A stretch of 64,000 bases of DNA from Muribaculaceae bacterium (GTDB lineage Bacteria; Bacteroidota; Bacteroidia; Bacteroidales; Muribaculaceae): contig JAGCRW010000048.1 of NCBI GenBank assembly GCA_017964485.1, positions 1-64,000 on the forward strand. Reading direction: 5' to 3'. Under the pieces are notes generated by a model, which saw nothing but the letters and a program-made list of their open reading frames with translations, was not told the origin of the DNA and searched no databases. This document shows, in pieces, positions 62,040-64,000 of the stretch (the stretch's first letter is position 1; the number at the start of each line of letters is the position of its first letter). The position numbers and the translations under genes were made by a program.

Positions 62040-62738
62040 ATGGTAAAAAAAGCTTTTTATTCACTCGTTTTATCTGCAATGCTGGTACTCAGCAGTTGCG
62101 GCGGTGGCTTGCTCGGCAACATTCTTGGACTGGGCAACACCAATACTAACAACAACACCGCCAGCACTGCAGGCAACGTGCTTGGCATCTTAGGAAGCGT
62201 TCTTGGAGGCATGGGCGGCAACAGCGGCCTTGGAAGCATCTTTGGCTTCACCGACAATGGCAGCAACCTCAACGACATGGTGATTGGCAATGCAAATATC
62301 GGCAAGAGCGATCTGATAGGCACTTGGATTTATGCTCAGCCCGGATGCGCGTTCACCAGCCAGAGCGGCACCTCAGTAGCCAATAAGGTTAAGCAGACAC
62401 TCGCCAACACCTACAAGAGCCTTGGCTTTGCCAACAACAACACTGGCTTCGCCTTTAAGCAGGACGGCACCTATGAGGCTGCCCTCAAAGGTGTAGGATT
62501 CAATGGCACTTACACCTACGATCCCAGCAGTGGCAAGCTCAACCTGAAGACCTCGGGTGGCACAATTCCCACTTATGTGACTCGCATTGGCAACGGCATG
62601 TCAATTACCATGGACTCGAAAGTTCTCGTGAACGTACTTCAAGCCCTTGGCGCAACTGGCGGCAACAGCGTTATCAACAATCTGGCAAGTCAGTACAGCG
62701 GCATGAAGATGGGATTTGACCTGGCAAAGTACCAGTAA
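62040..62738 (+). CDS. DUF4923 family lipoprotein
   Basis: A 232-residue lipoprotein (lipidation cysteine C20 in LVLSSCGGG). A Gly/Asn-rich low-complexity region (about 21-80, LGNILGLGNTNTNNNTAS) precedes the DUF4923 domain: LIGTWIYAQPGCAFTSQSG, FAFKQDGTYEAALKGVGFNG and the helical C-terminus VLVNVLQALGATGG. The domain is lipocalin-like. The function is unknown; the family is found in gut Bacteroidales. It ends at a clear terminator. Confidence 0.85.
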   Translation: MVKKAFYSLVLSAMLVLSSCGGGLLGNILGLGNTNTNNNTASTAGNVLGILGSVLGGMGGNSGLGSIFGFTDNGSNLNDMVIGNANIGKSDLIGTWIYAQPGCAFTSQSGTSVANKVKQTLANTYKSLGFANNNTGFAFKQDGTYEAALKGVGFNGTYTYDPSSGKLNLKTSGGTIPTYVTRIGNGMSITMDSKVLVNVLQALGATGGNSVINNLASQYSGMKMGFDLAKYQ

Positions 62739-62756
62739 TTACATCTGATTAAAGAC

Positions 62757-62800
62757 AAAAATGAGCAGGGCACCGATTGATGTCCTGCTCATTATTTTTT
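62757..62800 (+). terminator. Intrinsic terminator of the DUF4923 gene
   Basis: AATGAGCAGG pairs with CCTGCTCATT (62784-62793) and a T-run follows. The Sel1 gene converges on it from the other side, and the upstream A-run may let it act both ways. Confidence 0.8.
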
Positions 62801-62815
62801 GTGTCAATAATGCGA

Positions 62816-63544
62816 TTACTTTTTAATTTTCTTGAGTAGTTCAATAGCGTCCTCGTCGCCTTGAGCGGCAGCCTTGCCAAGCCACTCTGCGGCTTTCTTT
62901 TTGTTTTTCTTCACGCCCTTGCCATCAAGATACAGCGCACCCAAGTTGTATTGAGCGTCAGAATCGCCCTGCTCTGCGGCTTTGAGATACCACTCGGCGG
63001 CCTTCTTCTGGTTTTTCTTCACGCCTTTGCCCTCATCGTAGCAAATTCCCAGGCAGCGCTGGGCCGCGGCGTTGCCCTGCATAGCGGCCTTCTCCCACCA
63101 GTTGAATGCCTTGGTGTAGTCCTGCTTGAAATAATCGCCCTCATAATAGCAATTTGCCAAGCTGCACTGTGCCAAAGCATCGCCTTGAGCGGCGGCACGC
63201 TGATACCAGTAAGTGGCAACCTCCAGGTTTCGTGGCACGCAATCTCCCTCATCATAGATGACAGCAAGATTATACTGCGCGATTACGTTGCCCATCTCGG
63301 CAGCCTTCTGATACCAGTCTCTTGCCATATCGCAGGACTGTGGAGCACAATCGCCATTCTGATAGCAAACGGCGAGGGCCACCATCGAGAACACATCGCC
63401 CTGCACTGCACCTGCATAGTATTCACGCGCCTTTCCTGAGAGCGTGGGTGGAATACTACTGCTATTCTGTGCCTCCACGCTTGCAGTGAGGAGCATCACC
63501 AGCGCCAGACACGCAACTAATTTAGATAATACTGATTTTTTCAT
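62816..63544 (-). CDS. Secreted Sel1-repeat protein
   Basis: A 242-residue exported protein (signal peptide MKKSVLSKLVACLALVMLLT) made of about six Sel1-like (TPR-type) repeats of 36 residues, each with the A-x-x-x-L-G/A-x-x-Y-x-x-G pattern: AVCYQNGDC, AVIYDEGDC, ANCYYEGDY, GICYDEGKG and GALYLDGKG. The last two repeats are nearly identical (GKGVKKNQKKAAEWYLKAAE and GKGVKKNKKKAAEWLGKAAA), a recent internal duplication. Sel1 repeats mediate protein-protein binding, here in the periplasm or outside the cell. Partner unknown. Confidence 0.87.
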   Translation of the reverse strand: MKKSVLSKLVACLALVMLLTASVEAQNSSSIPPTLSGKAREYYAGAVQGDVFSMVALAVCYQNGDCAPQSCDMARDWYQKAAEMGNVIAQYNLAVIYDEGDCVPRNLEVATYWYQRAAAQGDALAQCSLANCYYEGDYFKQDYTKAFNWWEKAAMQGNAAAQRCLGICYDEGKGVKKNQKKAAEWYLKAAEQGDSDAQYNLGALYLDGKGVKKNKKKAAEWLGKAAAQGDEDAIELLKKIKK

Positions 63545-63796
63545 AAACTATCGGTTTTAATGTGGGTTATTCTTTTGTTGAACGTCACTTTAGACCTCGC
63601 AAAGTTAAGAAGTTTTTTTCATCCTAGCAAATCACACCCCACGAAATCTACAAATTCATCAAAAAAGAAATATCTGAAAAAAATTGGCACATTTTTTGTA
63701 TTAGCCCCATTAAACCTCGATGGCACTCAGCCATCTAATAGCAGAAAAATGGTAAAAACAGAAAAAATTTCTATACATACTTTATAAAAACCACCA
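63545..63796. other. Intergenic region between the Sel1 and GYF_2 genes
   Basis: 252 bases, A/T-rich, containing promoters for both divergent genes. A 75-codon open frame here (63560-63787) has no signal, repeat or homology I can see and is not called. Confidence 0.4.
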
Positions 63797-63804
63797 TATT
63801 TTTG
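63797..63804 (+). promoter_or_regulatory. -7 box of the GYF_2 gene
   Basis: TATTTTTG matches TAnnTTTG and lies 29 bases before the ATG at 63834. Confidence 0.5.
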
Positions 63805-63833
63805 TTTCACTTTAAAAATTGTTTTTAAGTACT

Positions 63834-64000
63834 ATGGAATTTTTTATTATTAAGAATGATGAACAACATGGCCCCTTCACCATCGACCAACTGCGTGAGA
63901 TGGGAATAGATGCCAACACCCCTGTATGGCACAAGGGCCTTGACGACTGGACCCTGGCAGCCGAGATCGACGAGCTGAAAGACCTGCTAGTATACTCTCC
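63834..64000 (+). CDS. GYF_2-domain protein (5' part only)
   Basis: The frame starts at 63834 and runs off the window, with 55 codons visible. The N-terminus MEFFIIKNDEQHGPFTIDQL and the following GIDANTPVWHKGLDDWTLA form a GYF_2 (DUF4339) domain, a small protein-binding module commonly found at the ends of membrane proteins in Bacteroidetes. The rest of the protein, possibly with membrane segments, is outside the window, so nothing more can be said. Confidence 0.8.
   Translation, partial: MEFFIIKNDEQHGPFTIDQLREMGIDANTPVWHKGLDDWTLAAEIDELKDLLVYS

Noticed and set aside
63560..63787. 75-codon open frame before the GYF_2 gene
   Set aside because: It spans a divergent promoter region, is Lys/Ser-rich by composition only and resembles no protein I know.

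Overview
The window looks like a chromosomal segment of an anaerobic, gut-type Bacteroidales species. I would place it near Muribaculaceae or Prevotellaceae, but I could not run a phylogeny. The reasons are: promoters of the Bacteroidetes type (-7 box TAnnTTTG, often with a TTTG about 19 bases upstream) and few Shine-Dalgarno sites; many secreted lipoproteins; a TonB-dependent receptor with a DUF5689 lipoprotein; the lptE / TPR / secG gene order; fused SecDF; families such as DUF2851, PCMD-like and DUF4923; and an anaerobic class III ribonucleotide reductase. There is no rRNA, CRISPR array, prophage, plasmid gene or classical insertion sequence.

Layout. 1-6 kb: a small lipoprotein, a polyprenyl diphosphate synthase, TatD, a secreted CotH-like protein with a dockerin, and a LysM protein. 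6-16.6 kb: two very large secreted proteins, a GH13 alpha-amylase with starch-binding modules and a 1620-residue adhesin-like protein; the second is preceded by a structured leader with its own terminator. 16.6-18.3 kb: an array of REP-like repeats next to a Y1 (HUH) transposase-like protein with an apparent SLOG/DprA-like C-terminal domain. 18.4-30.6 kb: an Ig-like lipoprotein, secDF, tRNA-Phe, DUF2851, a PCMD-like protein, mutS and a histidine phosphatase. 30.7-36.8 kb: an acyltransferase, a sigma-54-type activator, lptE, a TPR-like protein, secG, xerD and an RluA-type pseudouridine synthase. 37-39 kb: a tandem pair of secreted paralogues with duplicated flanks. 39-42.9 kb: aat, clpA and clpS, a complete bacterial N-degron module, then tRNA-Arg. 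42.9-50.1 kb (minus strand): envelope genes, a U32 peptidase-family protein with a four-helix-bundle (S23) gene wedged at its 5' end, and a secreted nuclease. 50.5-60.6 kb: a second secreted nuclease, nrdD-nrdG, and a DUF5689 lipoprotein with a TonB-dependent receptor that is interrupted by an in-frame TGA. 60.8-64 kb: small lipoproteins, tRNA-Gly, a Sel1-repeat protein and the start of a GYF_2 protein.

How it fits together. Much of the window serves envelope biogenesis and export (SecDF, SecG, LptE, OmpH-like, PAP2) and extracellular polymer use (amylase, two nucleases, TonB receptor with lipoprotein). The non-coding DNA is unusually patterned: a REP-like family with a likely cognate transposase, word-like stuttered repeats between genes, imperfect palindromes on both sides of aat, inverted repeats around the S23 gene, and two terminator hairpins placed between a promoter and its gene. 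The strongest candidates for something little described are the Y1-SLOG protein with its repeats, the leader at 11.5 kb, and the S23 cassette.
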